From NCBI GenBank assembly GCA_034421515.1, contig DAOUKH010000087.1, forward strand, positions 1 through 14,737: 14,737 bases of DNA, written 5' to 3'. The DNA comes from DAOUKH01 sp034421515. GTDB lineage: Bacteria; Chloroflexota; Dehalococcoidia; SHYB01. The notes under the pieces were generated by a model. It saw only the letters and a list, made by a program, of their open reading frames with translations. It did not search any database and was not told the origin of the DNA. This document shows, one piece after another, positions 14,044 to 14,737 of this stretch (positions within the stretch are counted from its first letter, which is position 1; every line of letters starts with the position of its first letter). The position numbers and the translations under genes are program-made.

Positions 14044-14049
14044 TATAAT
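14044..14049 (+). promoter_or_regulatory. Predicted -10 box of proB
   Basis: A perfect TATAAT lies 63 bases before the proB ATG. No good -35 is seen at 16-18 bases. The leader contains a 13-base hairpin, GGCGAG-C-CTCGCC (14076-14088). Confidence 0.4.
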
Positions 14050-14112
14050 CGAGAGAGCTTCAGTAGGACAGAAGCGGCGAGCCTCGCCTTCGGCGCCCGC
14101 CGCGAACGCGTC

Positions 14113-14737
14113 ATGGTCTCATCCCGCTACCGCCGTATTGTCGTCAAGGTGGGCACGAATCTGCTCACCGCGGGCGGCGACTCCCTCCACGCGCCGACCA
14201 TCCGGCGGATCATCGGACAGGTCGCCGCGCTGCACCGCATGGAGATCCAGGTGGTGCTCGTCTCATCGGGCGCGATCGCGGCGGGACGGGAGATCCTCGG
14301 AGTGATGGCCCGCCGTCCTAACGGCGGCCTGCGGCGGAAGGACATCCCCTTCAAGCAAGTCATGGCCGCGCTCGGACAGAGCCGGCTGATGCAGCGGTAC
14401 ACCGACGGCTTTGCCGAGCACGGCATGCAGGTCGCCCAGGCCCTGATCACCAAGGGCGACCTCGACAACCGCGAGGGGTACCTCAACGTCCGCAACACCC
14501 TGGAGGGACTGATCGCGCTCGGCGTGGTCCCCATCGTCAACGAGAACGACGTGGTGGACGTGCACGAGATCGGAGAGATCGTCTTCGGCGACAACGACAC
14601 GCTCTCCGCCGCCGTGGCCAACGTCGTCGACGCCGGCCTGCTCATCATCCTCACCGACACCGACGGCCTCTACGAGACCGACCCCCGCCGCGACCCCGAC
14701 GCGAAGCTCATCCACCGCGTCGACGAGATCGACGAGC
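14113..14737 (+). CDS. proB: Glutamate 5-kinase, N-terminal part (runs off right edge)
   Basis: ProB phosphorylates L-glutamate at the gamma-carboxyl group, the first step of proline synthesis. ATG 14113 opens a frame of 208 codons to the window edge. The amino-acid-kinase fold is clear: RRIVVKVGTNLLT (7-19), VVLVSSGAIAAGREILG (47-63), QVAQALITKGDLDNREGYLNVRNTL (106-130), VPIVNENDVV (139-148) and FGDNDTLSAAVANVVDAGLLIILTDTDGLYETDP (158-191). Asn145, Asp147 and the FGDNDTLSA region carry substrate and ATP contacts in this family. The C-terminal rest, including any PUA domain, lies outside. No Shine-Dalgarno sequence is evident. It is divergent from mfd. Confidence 0.93.
   Translation, partial: MVSSRYRRIVVKVGTNLLTAGGDSLHAPTIRRIIGQVAALHRMEIQVVLVSSGAIAAGREILGVMARRPNGGLRRKDIPFKQVMAALGQSRLMQRYTDGFAEHGMQVAQALITKGDLDNREGYLNVRNTLEGLIALGVVPIVNENDVVDVHEIGEIVFGDNDTLSAAVANVVDAGLLIILTDTDGLYETDPRRDPDAKLIHRVDEIDE

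Noticed and set aside
1..14737. tRNA, rRNA, CRISPR, insertion sequence or prophage features
   Set aside because: Read by eye on both strands, no cloverleaf, repeat-spacer array, transposase or integrase was seen; dispersed short GC-rich repeats are not enough. A tool scan could still find a diverged RNA.

Overview
This is a GC-rich, tightly packed bacterial chromosome segment holding ordinary housekeeping genes. I see no mobile element, CRISPR array, rRNA, tRNA or phage gene. The gene content is a lone panD-panB-panC set, a long-form ribosome hibernation factor, ComF, Mfd, and a paired AAA ATPase and VWA protein of a type I associate with Actinobacteria and Chloroflexota. This makes a Chloroflexota-like or other high-GC lineage plausible, but the taxonomy is inference only.

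Layout. Most genes read on the minus strand, so transcription there runs from high to low coordinates. At the right edge, proB (plus, cut by the window end) diverges from mfd (minus) across a 176-base gap with -10 boxes for both directions. mfd converges on a plus-strand HAD hydrolase gene, and their stop codons share the bases CTAG. The HAD gene diverges from comF over a short symmetric promoter region. Below comF lies the hibernation factor gene hpf with its own promoter.

A 362-base non-coding stretch follows, with a predicted promoter and a structured leader. It precedes a close cluster: P1-family peptidase, DUF2520 Rossmann protein, panD, panB, panC. The first two junctions overlap, so the five genes look like one operon. 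panD, panB and panC make beta-alanine, ketopantoate and pantothenate. The DUF2520 protein could supply the missing ketopantoate reductase step, and the peptidase could release beta-alanine from peptides; both roles are hypotheses.

Next come surE (nucleotide phosphatase), a LON-N substrate-binding-domain protein and folB (dihydroneopterin aldolase), 9-10 bases apart and probably one transcript. After a 143-base gap with a predicted promoter come an AAA+ ATPase and, two bases past its stop, the N-terminal part of its partner protein, cut by the left edge.

The strong GC bias at third codon positions opens long false frames opposite the real genes, some over 400 codons; these were set aside. The best leads are the pantothenate cluster with its two unassigned enzymes, its structured leader, and the AAA-VWA pair. 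None is clearly a new system from sequence alone.
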